A stretch of DNA of 64,000 nt, taken from NCBI RefSeq assembly GCF_003286085.1, contig NW_020825451.1, forward strand, positions 1 to 64,000, in the 5' to 3' direction. This stretch comes from Drosophila persimilis. Its lineage: Eukaryota; Arthropoda; Insecta; Diptera; Drosophilidae. Shown here one piece after another: positions 43,289 to 55,202 of the stretch. A program made the translations under genes and the position numbers. The notes beneath the pieces were generated by a model that was given only the letters and a program-made list of their open reading frames with translations, was not told the DNA's origin and ran no database searches. Every line of letters starts with the position of its first letter. Position 1 is the stretch's first letter.

Positions 43289-44730
43289 TGAAATTTTAGA
43301 ATAGTTTTTCTAAATAACAATACCGAAATTTTGGGTGACTGCAATTTTTTTTATACCCGATACTCAAAATGAGTATTGGGGTATATTAGGTTTGTGGTAA
43401 AAGTGTATGTGTGTAACGTCCAGAAGGAATCGTTTCCGACCCCATAAAGTATATATATTCTTGATCAGCATCAATAGCCGAGTCGATTGAGCCATGTCTG
43501 TCTGTCCGTCTGTCCGTCCGTCCGTCTGTCCGTCTGTCCGTCCGTCCGTCCGTCTGTCCGTCCCCTTCAGCGCCTAATGCTCAAAGACTATAAGAGCTAG
43601 AGCAACGATGTTTTGGATCCAGACTTCTGTGATATGTCACTGCTCCAAAAATATTTCAAAACTTTGCCATGCCCACTTCCGCCCCCACAAAGGGCGAAAA
43701 TCTGTGGCATCCACAATTTGGACGATACAAGAAAACTAAAAACGCAGAATCGTAGAAGATGACTATATCTTACAGAGTGCAAAATCTGAACCAGATCGTA
43801 TAATTATTATAGCCAGAATCACGAAAACAATTTCACTCTTTCTCGCTCTGTCTCTCTCTAACACACAGGTTTCATGGTCGGTTTTGCCAATTGCAAAATA
43901 TGAGTTCAAGGATCTCAGAACCCATAAAAGCTAGAGCAACCAAATTTGGTATCCACACTCCTGTGATATCGGACCTTGACCTTTTCGTGTCCAAATTTCG
44001 CCACACCCCCTTCCGCCCCCGCAAAGGACGAAAATCTGAGGCAACCACAAATCTCAGAGACTATTAAGGCTAGAGTAACCAAATTTGGTACACACACTCC
44101 TTTAAAATGTCACTATAAAACGTATATCTCAGAATTTCGCCCCACCCCCATCCGCCCCCACAAAGGACGAAAATCTGTTGCATCCACAATATTGCAGATT
44201 CGAGAAAACTAAAAACGCAGAATCATAGAGAATGACCATATCTATCCGGTTGCTGAATTTGGATCAGATCAGGTCATTTTTATAGCCAAAAGGAACAAAC
44301 CAATTTGCACTGGCTACGCAGCGCCCGACGTCACGCTCCGACTGATTTTTTGTCTCTCTCGCACACACTCTTTGTCGTGTCGCTTAATATTAGCGCCATC
44401 TGCCGGAGGAGAGCATCGGGAGAGTATCGGGTATAACTGTAGAGTTGCGGTGTCCGCAGCAACTCACAACGTTCCCCCTCGTTTTATTTTAATACGACGA
44501 AAAGAAAAGGGGTGCGTGCGTTCGATTTCAGGGGTTTTTCTCGACTTCTTTGCATATATTAAACCAATTTCTTCTAAGCCTACCTTACCTACGGTGGCAA
44601 AGCGGGGCGAATTCGCCAAGAGCGAGAGAGCGAGCTTTTATTGCGCTCCCGCTTTGCCCTAGCCTAACTTACACTAGACTTCATGAAATACTATCCTAAT
44701 AACAATTATTATAATTCAAATGGCGCTACA
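43289..44730 (-). repeat. 5' LTR of the BEL-2 dimer (right), split by DINE
   Basis: LTR sequence at 43,289-43,351 and 44,482-44,730, starting TGTAGCGCC at 44,730. It is split by a single DINE unit at exactly the LTR position used in the middle LTR. Confidence 0.87.
43352..44481 (-). mobile_element. DINE-1/INE-1-type element inserted in the BEL-2 LTR
   Basis: One complete unit: TATACCCGATACTC, core, (GTCY)n at 43,497-43,562, GA-rich block and the GAGTTGCGGTGTCCGCAG stem-loop end. It is one unit here against two in the middle LTR. Confidence 0.83.
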
Positions 44731-44742
44731 GGGTTCGTTACA

Positions 44743-45657
44743 GGCACGACATGGAATAAGCGATCCAAAACGGCCCCTGACATATACGATTGCGGTAGCT
44801 AGCAGCACGTTTTGGCTAGGCAGAGATTTCTGATTCGAGGGGGGAGGGCTAGTATAATTGCTTGCTACTAGGGCACTCGCAGGATCATGCTGGGTCGATT
44901 CCGTGCTCGGCGACGGCAACTCAGCGTAATCGCCCAACTGCATGTGGAGCAGTGTGTGATGCTTGGCTTGGCAATTTCTACATGCCCCTGACTTGCAGCG
45001 TTGCAATGAATGGCCTTTGTTAAGACAGTTTAGACATAAATGGCGCTTCTTCACCTCCTTGTATCGAGAAAAAACAGGGAGATCTAGAAATGCCTGGCAT
45101 CGGGATATGTAGTGATCGGAGGATTTGCAATACTTGCATGTTGAGCTATTATGATAGTTAATGGAGGTGATTAGGGTGCTAGGTTTACTTTCTCTCACCT
45201 GCTGGCTAGGAATTGTTACTATAGCCGATACCAAATTTTCCAGCATCCGACATCTTGCTTCCAAGAATGAGGCCATGCTTCACCACCGAGGCAATCCTGA
45301 CGTCGGCAAGTTCTCTTCCCATTTCTCCTTGGTCTTGTGGTCCAATTTCGTGCCTATGATGAAGATCAGCAACCCATCGGAAATTTCCTGCGGGGTCGCC
45401 AAGGTCTGAAGTGCACGCAAGTGCGAATTGATTTTGTCGCTGAGCGGGCGCAAGCCGATAGCCACCCCTTTCAGCCCGAAAATAGCCTTGACGTGTGCCT
45501 GAAAATGTAACAGTTTATTATCGAATGCGGCATCGAAATCCGCATTCATTCGCTCGATTTGCTCTAAGCGAGCTTGAAGTTCTGCCTTGTGCTTGTAGAA
45601 ATCTACATCACTCGGCATTGCTGCGTTCGCGACATTGGAAGGCTCAGGTGCTGCCAT
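44743..45657 (-). pseudogene. BEL-3 gag fragment with in-frame stop, cut in the protease start
   Basis: Gag of a third BEL/Pao family. The first part (45,657-45,280) begins MAAPEPSNVA and ends at an in-frame TGA after PRW; the same frame continues to 44,743 with zinc knuckles CKYCKSSDHYISRC and CLNCLNKGHSLQRC (both CX2CX4HX4C), a third CRNCQAKHHTLLH, and the start of the protease (LLATAIVYVRG..CRA). It stops exactly where LTR-X begins (44,742). A likely internal deletion joins ADFDAAF to DNKLL. No pol of this family is in the window. Confidence 0.82.
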
Positions 45658-46830
45658 GTTGAGGTTTTAAAAGAGCCACTCAGCACGACCGAAAAAGACA
45701 CCCTGTATACGTATAAACGTGCCTTTGGCTGTGGGGCTGTGCGAGCTGTCCGATTCCGCTTTGTACTTCGAGTAGCGATCACGGCGGACCCCACTGGCTT
45801 TTCAGAACGAAACCCCAACAACAACGACGCAGCAGCAGCCAAAACGAGAGAGGAATACACCAAGGACCGAAAACCAACGGCATGGACGCAGTAACGGCGA
45901 GGAATACACCGAGAAAGCTGAAACCCAACGACAACGACGCAGCAGCAGCCAAAGAGGGAGAGGAATACACCAAGAATCAAAATCCAACGGCACCGACACA
46001 GCAACGGGGAGGAATACACAAAGAACCGAAACCTATCGACACCGACACAGAAACGGGGAGGAATACACCAAGAAGCAAAACCCAACGACAACAACTCAGC
46101 GGAAGCCAAAGAGAGAGTGGAATACACCAAGAGCCGAAACGGTAGCCAACAGCATCAATTCAGCGACGGCCGAAGACGAGAAGCGCCGAAAAGATAAGCC
46201 GCCAGCGTCGACGCCGCAACGAAGCGCCGAAACGGTAAGCCCACAGCAGCAACGGCAGAAGAGAAACGCGGAAAACCAAAACCGAGTAACGACGCGCCAG
46301 CAGCGAAAAGGAGAGACAAGAGTCACCGGCGCAGCATATACGCCGAACGACGGCGCCAGCCCTCTGCCGCCGCGAGAATGACGACGCTGACCGCCCACGC
46401 TGACGCTGGATCGGGAGAGTTCTGAGGCTGGAGGAAAAAAACGTGGATAGAAGAGATTCGATTGGGAGCAGTCGTAGGAGTCGGACGTGTTCGCGGAAAA
46501 ATTCGAGTGTCTTGGAAAAAGTAAAAACACGTGGCGGCCCGGATCCACGCCAACGCTATCAGTGACACGGGGAAGATCCTGCATCGACGCTGCGCTTACG
46601 GGGAAGACCCTGCATCGATATTACACTTACGGAGAGGAGATCCTGCATCTACGCTGCACCCACGGGGAAGAGGAGGCTTTCGACGAGTACAAGCGTGGGA
46701 GTTCAGGGGTAAGCTAGTCTCTAGGCGTGTATACGGGCTGCTGAGCGGTGCGATAGGTAGGGAACAAAGAAAGAATAAAGTGAAATGTAACGAATATAAC
46801 AGAAACATAGCCCGACCACCAACAATCTAG
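45658..46830 (-). other. Upstream region of BEL-3 gag with tandem repeats
   Basis: Probably the leader and perhaps LTR of BEL-3. A ~55-bp imperfect repeat built on GAGGAATACACCAAGAA and AACGACAACGACGCAGCAGC runs through 45,780-46,140, and a GGGGAAGATCCTGCATCGA-type repeat through 46,560-46,670. Several long open frames on both strands arise from the repeats and show no domain. LTR ends were not identified. Confidence 0.5.
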
Positions 46831-47760
46831 ACACTAGAGAACCTGGAGGCCCGGGGCTTCATCTTCTCTGCCCTTCCTCCCGCCTCTTGGCCGAGTCTGC
46901 GTGATTCCATCCAGTAGTTCGTAGCCCGACAGGATCCTGAGGCCGCTGTCCGGCGATTGCCTAGGCGTTCTCGGTGACCCTCCGCCTGATTCCCTCCCGT
47001 AGTTTGTGCCCCGCAGGGTCCCAAAGCCGCTATCCGACGATCGTCTAAGCGTCCCCGGTGACGCCTGTTGGTGTCTCGCCTGATTCCCGTAGTTCCCTGG
47101 GTCCCGACGGGGCTGTCCGGCGATTGCCTAAGCCCTCTCGGCGATACCTGCCCTGTATGATAAAGACTTTCGCAGTAATGTTTAGCCCGATAGTGTCCCG
47201 TGAGTGCTATCCGGCGATTTCCTAGGCACTATCGGTGAAGCTTGTCGATATCCCTGACCCTCGTAGTATCTCTTAGGCCGACAGGGTCCCGTAAGTACCG
47301 TCCGGCGATAGCCGGTACTCTCGGCGATACTTGTCGGTATTTCCGCATAGCAAAGTCCCCTTTCCGCGTCGTAGTAATTCTTAGGCCGACAGGGTCCCGT
47401 AAGTACCGTCCGGCGATAGTCTAGGTACTCTCGGCGATACTTGTCGGTATTTCCGCATAGCAAAGTCCCCCTTCCGCGTCGTAGTAATTCTTAGGCCGAC
47501 AAGGTCCCGTAAGTACCGCCGGGCGATAGCCTAGGTACTCTCGGCGATACTTGTCGGTATTTCCGCATAGCAAAGTCCCCCTTTCCGCTTCGTAGTAACT
47601 CTCAGGCCGGCGGGGTCCCGTAAGTACTGTCTGGCGATAGCCTAAGTACTCTCGGCGACCCCTGTCGGTATTATCACATAGTAAAGACCTCCGTATTGAT
47701 TCTGAGTTCGGTGGAGTCCGGAAGGCGCTATTCGGCGATAACCTGAGTGCTCTCGGTGAA
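46831..47760 (+). repeat. ~110-bp tandem repeat array
   Basis: Units with GGCCGACAGGGTCCCGTAAG at 47,276, 47,384, 47,494 and 47,605 (periods 108, 110, 111), plus a more diverged unit at ~47,185 and one at ~47,705. Each has a CCGGCGATAGCCTAGGTAC box and GGCGATACTTGTCGGTAT. Degenerate units extend left to ~46,920. The same unit lies beside gene 2 at 13,231, 24,670 and 58,500. It could be internal to a retrotransposon LTR (see 47,929). Confidence 0.72.
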
Positions 47761-48000
47761 ACCGACTGCCACGTCCCACGCTACGATCGCTCCCGTCCGC
47801 GGGAATGCCGCCCCGTCCCCATCGTCGGTCCGAAATACGGAGTCCCGGCAAATTATAAATATTACTGTAATTTCGACCCTGGAGTAGACTGAGATATGTA
47901 CCCCAGCCCAGGATCGCTTCCGTACAGATGGCGCCCGAGCAGGGACTCCGGGATTCCGTTAAGTTTTGTGGCGCTAAGTGGAACAATCGATCAAAAAAAA
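47761..48000 (+). mobile_element. LTR-like end followed by a tRNA-Lys-type primer-binding site
   Basis: TGGCGCCCGAGCAGGGAC at 47,929-47,946 differs at one base from the retroviral tRNA-Lys3 primer-binding site and follows CGTACA closely, as an LTR end would. If so, the repeat array to the left is inside a plus-strand 5' LTR whose internal region was lost after ~47,990, where DINE sequence starts. No coding region survives. Confidence 0.4.
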
Positions 48001-49049
48001 ACGAGGGGGAAAGTTGTGAGTTGCTGCGGACACCGCAACTCTACAGTTATACCCGATACTAAGTCAGTATGGCTCTCCTCCGGCAGACGCCGCTAATATT
48101 AAACGACACGACAAAGAGTGCGTGCGAGAGAGACAGAAAATCAGTCTGAACGTGACGTCGGGCGCTGCGTAGCCACTAAAAATTGATTTCTTGCTTTTGG
48201 CTACAAAAATGATCCGATCTGATCCAGATTCGGCAACCGGATAGATATGGTCATTGTCTATGATTCTGCGTTTTTAGTTTACTCGATTTTGCAATATTGT
48301 GGATGCAACAGATTTTCGTCCTTTGTGTGGGCGGAAGGGGGTGGGGCGAAATTTTGAGATATACGTTTTATAGTGAGATCTAACAGGAGTGCGGATACCA
48401 AATTTGGTTACTCTAGCCTTAATAGTCTCTGAGATTTATGAATATCCCCAGATCTGCATCCTTTGCGGGGGCGGAAGGGGGTGTGGCGAAATTTTGAAAC
48501 AAACTCGTCTCGGTCCGATATATTAGGAGTGTGGATACCAAATTTGGTTGCTCTAGCTTTTATAGTCTCTGAGATCTAGGCGCTAATGTTTTACTCTAAG
48601 CAAAGCCGCCTATGCTACGTGTGTGTTAGAGAGAGACAGGGCGAGAAAAAATGAAATTGTTTTCTTGATGCTGGCTATAATAATAATACGATCCAATTCA
48701 GATTCTGCACTCTAGAAGATATAGTCATCTTCTACGATTCTGCGTTTTTGGTTTTCTCGTATCTTTAAAATTGTGGATGCCACAGATTTTCGCCCTTTGT
48801 GGGGGCGGAAGTGGGCGGGGCAAAGTTTTGAAATATTTTTGTAGCAGTGACATATCACAGAAGTCTGGATCCAAAACATCGTTGCTCTAGCTCTTATAGT
48901 CTTTGAGCACTAGGCGCTGAAGGGGACGGACAGACGGACGGACGGACAGACGGACGGACGGACAGACGGACAGACGGACAGACAGTTATGGCTCAATCGA
49001 CTCGGCTATTGATGCTGATCAAGAATATATATACTTTATGGGGTCGGAA
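48001..49049 (+). mobile_element. DINE-1/INE-1-type element, nearly complete, 3' end lost
   Basis: Leader CGAGGGGGAAAGTTGTGAG, TATACCCGATACT at 48,047, GA-rich block, GGGCGGAAG boxes, (GGACAGAC)n at 48,925-48,985 and core to ATGGGGTCGGAAA; the AGTATCGGGTATA terminus is absent. It retains ~620 bp that are deleted in the direct-repeat copy at 17,078. Confidence 0.82.
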
Positions 49050-52000
49050 ATGTTTCGGTTGACACTTGATCATTAATTATATTTGCGCGTGGCGGGGCAT
49101 CGTTTGTGCGGGAATCGAATCTATATATATATAACTACTTAAGTACACATATACACACATACATACATATAGTATACATGTAGCCCTGAAAGCAATCATA
49201 TAAAAACGCCAACTTAATTGATTAACGATGGGGCTGTGCCGTAGAACTCATGGTCGCTGCCGCAGTCTTGGGCATGGGTTAATCCAAATGGCAAAGAAAC
49301 TCCCCCCCCCCCCCCCCTCCCACTCCGCCCCCAAACAAGCGCCAACCGCGCGCACCATTTGCTTTATTAAATTGTCATCTATGGTGGGGTTTGTCTTTGG
49401 GCTCTGAGTTTCGGGGCTCATACAAAGGCGGAATTGGGTCAGAAAGTGGCCTGCTGATTAAGCTGGGGCGTAGGAGTGAGGGTACTCGTGTTTGGCCAGC
49501 TCCACATCCAGCTCCTCTATCCTTTCCCCCCTGCTGCTGTGTTGCCAAGGGCTAAGGATTTATCGCGCCGGCTTCTGCGAGGGCTACACTCAACGATGAT
49601 CGACGAGGATTGAAGCCTGGAAATCAGTCGAAATGACTATCAATAGGAGATCGAAATGGAAGGAAGGATGCGTCCTGGGGAGACAGGATTTGCCACGGCT
49701 GTGTCTCTGATGGTGGTAGGTCCATTCTTTCTTTCCTTGAGCCCTTTCTGAAGAGCCAATATCCACAAAAATGTAAGGATTGGATAGAGATTTGTATAAC
49801 CTTTTATGGGGTTATATTTCTAGAAATTTTAGTGTGTTTTTTTTCAAGACTTGGGTTATTTATTGGCTGCTCTGCTGTTTTTTAGTGGGTCAAGGGCTTT
49901 GGTAATTGATTTCTTATAATTTCCTGGCGCTGCCCCCATCTGGTGTTGCATATTAAATGTGAAATTGATATTCTCGTCGCCCTCCTGGAGGACAACAACA
50001 GCACAAGCTGAAGCATTTTGTGGGCCTGTAAATCAAGGAGCGCGTGTATGCGTGTGTGCGTGGATGGGTGGATGGGTGGATGGGCGTGTGTGTGTGGGTG
50101 GGTATGGGTGTAAGATGATTTATGAAACGAGCAGCAGTTTGTGGCGGCTGCCGCCGGACACCGGACATCGGACACCGGACACCGGGCTCTGGTCAGCGGG
50201 ACACAAATGAAAATGTGCAACAAAAAGTGGCTGCCACACACAGCAAACAATTGGAGGGGAAAAAGAGCAGCAGAACAGCCAGAACAGCCAGAACACCCGG
50301 CGGCATTGATGGCACAAAGTGGAAATAATGGCTTGAGTTTGGTTTCGGCTTTGGCTTTGGTTTTGGTTTGGTTACGTTTTCGCTTAAGTTATAAATTACA
50401 ATGATTGACGTTGCTTTAAATATTCTCGAAATATGTGATACATGTGTGTGGCTATTTGTTTAACTGAAATGCAGGCCCGTGGCAAGTCCTTGCAGGGGAG
50501 TTTTTATGAAATATTTAAGTTTTGCCGGGGAGCGGCAAGGCTGCAAGCTGTCTGCTGCATCTCTGAGCAAAAGTCAGTCGGTTGAGAAGGGTCGGCGACA
50601 GGACATGCCTGGAAGAGGATACCCTGTCTGAACGGAGGGCGGATAAATACTTTGAATCTTGCACCATGAATGTCCTCCGCAAGGGCCCAATGTTTATGGG
50701 CACAGCTTACGCGCTTCGCCTGGACTTCTAGTCGAACAATCACAGGCGAGTCGACACAGGCAGTAGCCTTGCCACAATCGCCTCTCGCCTTTGGTGTGGA
50801 TATGCAAATCGTTTATTTATTCAACTGCCATGTGGCCGTATATTCAGCCCAGCCTTGGGGGCACTGCATAAAAGTATACAGTGTCCCCCAGCCAATATTC
50901 ATGCTTGTCTGCCGTCAGATCTGGCATCTCTCGAATGAGTTTTTGGGGGACATTTGCAGACACAAATTATAATGTGCTATAATTTGGTTTAATGTACGCA
51001 CATTGAAACCCTAACCGCAGAAACAACAACAGAACAAAACTCCCTTATTGCCCCCAAGGCCGCCCCCCCTACAGCTACTGCTGTGGCATTGCTCATACGC
51101 AGTGTGAGCCGGAAGCGGGGCCTGCGAGCGTGGCCGAGCGGGGGGGCCAAGGCCGGAAGGGACTCACTCCGTTGAGCTTGTATTCGGAATTTAAATTTCA
51201 TGCGGCTGACCAAGGTGCACTCATTGCTGAAACATTGAGTATTTTAAAGAGCACAGGACATGGCACATATGGCCATAGCCTTGCCCTTAAGGGACTCTTT
51301 AAGGCCTGGCCGAGGAGAATTCCTGTGGCTTGCATAACCACTCCAAAATCGAAGAGTCCTGGCCAGGTTAAGCTATTAATCGTTGTGTCATGTCCGTGCT
51401 TGTGGTAAAATCCTTAGAAATACAGCTTAGATGTTTAGCATTCGGGAAGGGGTGTGAGGAGTCGGGGGGTATGTATTGTTTGTGCTTCATGAAACAACAA
51501 AAACGTTTCAATTGTGTCAAGCTTGTGAAATGCAACTCGAAAGTCCCCCCCCCCCCCCCTGGCAGCAGAATGCCCATCAGTCAGCCGCCGTAGAGATTAT
51601 ACCTACTGGAGACAGGGGCTTATCGAGGGTATCTCGGGGAAACGGCAACGTAGTCGGCCAACTAGGGTGTCCGGCGACAGACAAAACGCAAAGGAAACGG
51701 CAGGGAGGCAATACATTTTCCGCAAATAATTGCGCCTTGTGAACCCAGCTGATGATGCTATCTTCGGATGATTTATACGCAGATATCGGATAATTTAAAG
51801 TTGGCCACTGTTGTCACCATGCCACCAGATAGGGGGCCACCATTCGGAAGAGAGAAAAAACCCGTAACATGATTTAAGCGACTGTCGATGCCCCGAGCTC
51901 GAGCCGGCACTAGTGCCCCTCCCCCCAGGCAGAGTGGATTGCGGCGACCGGCCACTGATTAGCATATAAATCAAGTGGATTTCAGCCTTCGTCTCGAGGT

Positions 52001-52690
52001 ATTAATTAGGGAAAAAACAACAGCCCCAGGGCCCCCACTGAACTCCGAGGGAGGCCCAAGAAATTAACTTTTTCTTGTAAACTTAATAAAAAAGTTTCCG
52101 TTTCTCGGTGCTCGGTTCTTGGTTCGCTTTCTGCTTTTTTCTGGGTTCCGAAAAAAGTTTGGTCAAACTTTGTGCTTAAAATTCCATTTGGATACTATTG
52201 CCTCTCGATACCTAGTCGAGTGGAATTTGCTCGTTTGTTGTTCCGCTCCGCTCTTGTATTGTTTGCAGAGAGAATGGAGAATGCATTCCATGTGGATTTG
52301 CCACTTGCCTCTGCTTCTGCTTCTGCTTCTGCTTCTACTTCCGCCCCAAGCCATCCATCAGTGGGCCCCATCTAGTGTTGGGTAAACTGCGAAAACTGGG
52401 AAAAATGTAAAGCGCTTTCCACTTGAGGAAATTGAGTTATGCTGCAAATCCACACACACTCAAACCTTACGTAAAGAGACAGAAGGTGCTTAGATATATT
52501 TCACAGGCGACAAAACTTTCAAGGAGGATTTCCTTTTGGGCTGCAATTAATTGGCGAGGCCCTGAGATACCGACTATGGAAATTGTAGTAAAATTAATCT
52601 GAAAATATTCGACACACTCGTAAATATATTCTTACAAATTTAATAGATTTTTAATAGATTTAAATCTAAGTAATTTTTTTTTTTTATTTT
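49050..52690. other. Non-coding spacer, second copy
   Basis: Direct repeat of 17,432-21,082. No gene supported. Differences include a 16-C run at 49,302-49,317 (25 in the first copy), one extra GGACACC unit near 50,170 and scattered substitutions. Confidence 0.6.
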
Positions 52691-53768
52691 TTTTTTATTA
52701 CAAATCAGCTTTACTTAAACTATGATCTAATATTAGTGATATTTACATTGGCTTACTACATATTTTAAGAGTTTAGTGATTAGGTTTATATACAAATTTT
52801 AATGATGTGTTATTCAGCAAATTTTTGTATTTTTTATGTTCGATGGGACGTTTGAGTCTGCGTGGGTCTAAGTAAATACTTTATTGACATGTGAGTGTTT
52901 CCTTTTCCCCTGAGCGAGAAAATCATGGAAATTTCGAAAGTCGCGTTTCCTGGCTTTTTGCCTTGGCCCGGAGGCAGCGGCTTATCCCCGGCACGGTCTC
53001 GAGCTCTGCTCCCCCCCGGTTGTTGGCCAATTTGCGTCGATTTTTCGCCCTCTATTTTAAGAGCCGTGAGCCGCCATTTGACCGGGGGCCATTCAACAGA
53101 GATCCGTTAAACTGCGGCAGATTTGAAAGCCCGGACAAGATTTAATGAATTTATGTCAAGGTGCGAGGGAATGTCTCTCTCTCCCTCTGTCCCTGTCTCT
53201 GGGCGCTGGGCAGTGGACAAGTGTCGGATTTGGTCGCTCGTAGGAGACAGGACCTGTCAACAATAAAGCCTGAATGCCATTTTAATTGGCGCATCGGGGC
53301 GTTGGCTGCTGGTCGAAAAGGCGCGAATCCTTGGCAGAGAACTGGCTCCCCCAGGACTGGGTACGGGGGAGGGGGATGCTCCGTTTGGCCTTCAGTCGTT
53401 GCGCACAATTAAAAGTTGTCCGCGATGTTTGCCCCCGGACCCGGACCCGGACCCGCACCCAAGCCCAAACCCCAGCCCAAACCCAAGCCGAACCACAGCC
53501 AGGGTCCATTCCGGTCTTGGCCAAAAGTAGCAAAATGAGCAAAAGTTTAGTGAATTAAGTGCATCGGAGAATGGCAGCCCGTGACGGTCCCGGGGAGTGG
53601 TCGGCGACAGCTCAAAGGTCACGGGGTCCCGGGACAAACTTTCCATTGATTTTAGCAGCCACAAGCAGAGTGCAAGATTTCAGGGGAGATTTCAAGCCAT
53701 AGTATGCCCTGAGTTTAGAGGATACTTAGTCGATCATCAGCCCACATTGATTCGGATACGGACTGAGA
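52691..53768 (+). promoter_or_regulatory. 5' flank of gene 1, block C1
   Basis: Same upstream sequence as blocks A and B. About 75 nt are deleted near 52,926 (between AAATCATG and GAAATTTCG) relative to A. One extra GGACCC unit is in the low-complexity stretch near 53,440. It retains the GCGTTTCCTGGC segment missing from B. Confidence 0.5.
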
Positions 53769-54799
53769 ATGAATTTCGTTTTGTCGCGGCGAGTGCTGCG
53801 GATGGGCGGCTGCCAGGTGCTGGAACCAAACATATATAATGTCCGCCAACTGCTGAAGACCTTCGACACGATCGTCTACGCCGCGGATGGGGTGCTGTGG
53901 CGCCACGATCAGGCACTCACGGGAGCTGCCGATACGTTCAATGCCCTGCGGGCGATGGGCAAGAATTCGTTCATCTGCACCAACAACTCGGAGGCCTCGT
54001 GCCGGGCCCTGAGCAAGAAGGACAGACAGCATGGGCTTCCTGATAGCCGAGAACGAGATCCTCTCCTCGGCGCAGGCTCTGGCCCGCTATATGCGAGAGC
54101 GGAAGTTCAATCGCAAGGTCTACATCGTGGGTGGCCAGGGCATCAAGGACGAGCTGCGGCAGGTCGGGATCGAGAGTCTGCCGCTGGACTTGGCCTCCAC
54201 GCAGGAGAACTCCATGGTGGACCAGGTGCAAAAAATGTACTTAGATGCGAATGTGGGCGCCGTGGCCGTCGGCATGGACTTGGGCCTCAATGTGCTGAAG
54301 CTGACCAAGGCCAGCATATACCTCCGGGACCCAAAGACCCTCTTTTTGGCCACCAATCGCGATCGCGCCTTTCCAGTGGCTGCCGACCGTCAAGTGCCCG
54401 GGGCGGGAGTCGTGGTGGCTGCCATACAGGCGGTGGCGAAGCGGGCCCCGTTCACCTGCGGCAAGCCCAGTCCCTATGTCTGCTCCCATCTGATACGTCA
54501 GGGTGTCATCGAGCCGGAACGCACCCTGCTGGTGGGCGACACGTGAGTTTCTCACTCCTATATGGTATTTTCGCTTACTTTCATGCCTTTCCCCCCCCCC
54601 GCCCAGCATGTACACGGATATGCAGTTCGGCTACAACTGCGGCTTTCACACTCTACTGGTGGGCACTGGCGTCAGCAGTCTCCAGGATGTCCGCCATGCC
54701 CTGGCCTCTAAGCAGGCCTTTGCGTACCAGCAGATACCAGACCTGTATCTGCACAGGCTCTCGGACTTGCTGCCATTCATACCCTCCCGAAACTATTAA
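53769..54799 (+). pseudogene. HAD-family pseudophosphatase gene 1, block C1, frameshifted
   Basis: Exons 53,769-54,542 and 54,607-54,799 with a 64-nt intron and intact splice sites. An extra A at about 54,022 (AAGAAGGACAGACAGC against AAGAAGGCAGACAGC) shifts the frame after about residue 84, behind motif II. The frame downstream of an internal ATG at 54,031 is open through exon 1 and would encode the cap and motif IV only. Motif I has the same Ala substitution as the intact copies. Confidence 0.82.
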
Positions 54800-55202
54800 G
54801 GCCCCTACACCTGACACCTTACCCCTTACACCTTACCCCTTAGACTACATTCATTACTTTAGACAGACAGATAGACACCACGCTCTTACGGCAGTACTTT
54901 TGATACCCCTCGCTGTGGGGGGAATGTATAATTGATTGATAATTAAATTTATGTGGCACTGGCGCGCCCTTTAGGGGGGATCCCGAGAAGGGTCCTGAGA
55001 GCGGTTAATACGATGTGTACCTATTATTTCTCGGTGCTGGGCTTGCTCTGTTCAAACAGTGCTTTTTGATTGGATCTGAGATCTTGGTTTCTGAGAAAAC
55101 TCACAATCTAGTACTGGCTGTGTGGAATGTCAATTGTGGTTTGACTGTTTTATTGTTGTTTCAAAATATCACCTACGAGCAGTTGTAGTCCCGTGCTGAG
55201 CC
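54800..55202 (+). other. Intergenic region between gene 1 and gene 2, block C1
   Basis: 403 bp equivalent to 23,231-23,633. This is where the promoter driving the C1 gene 2 copy, and hence any read-through into the hairpin, should lie. No element could be fixed. Confidence 0.55.

Larger units (their letters stand above)
28008..44730 (-). mobile_element. BEL-2 tandem dimer: three LTRs, two internal regions, one TSD
   Basis: Two BEL/Pao internal regions in tandem share the middle LTR (34,518-37,015). The outer LTRs are 28,008-28,318 and 43,289-44,730. The 5-bp sequence GGGTT flanks the whole 16.7-kb composite on both sides (28,003-28,007 and 44,731-44,735), a target-site duplication of the size typical for BEL/Pao. 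The middle and right LTRs each carry DINE sequence at the same LTR position; the left LTR does not. Confidence 0.87.

Noticed and set aside
45603..46145. 175-codon frame and others upstream of BEL-3 gag
   Set aside because: Products of the ~55-bp tandem repeat, open in several frames on both strands.
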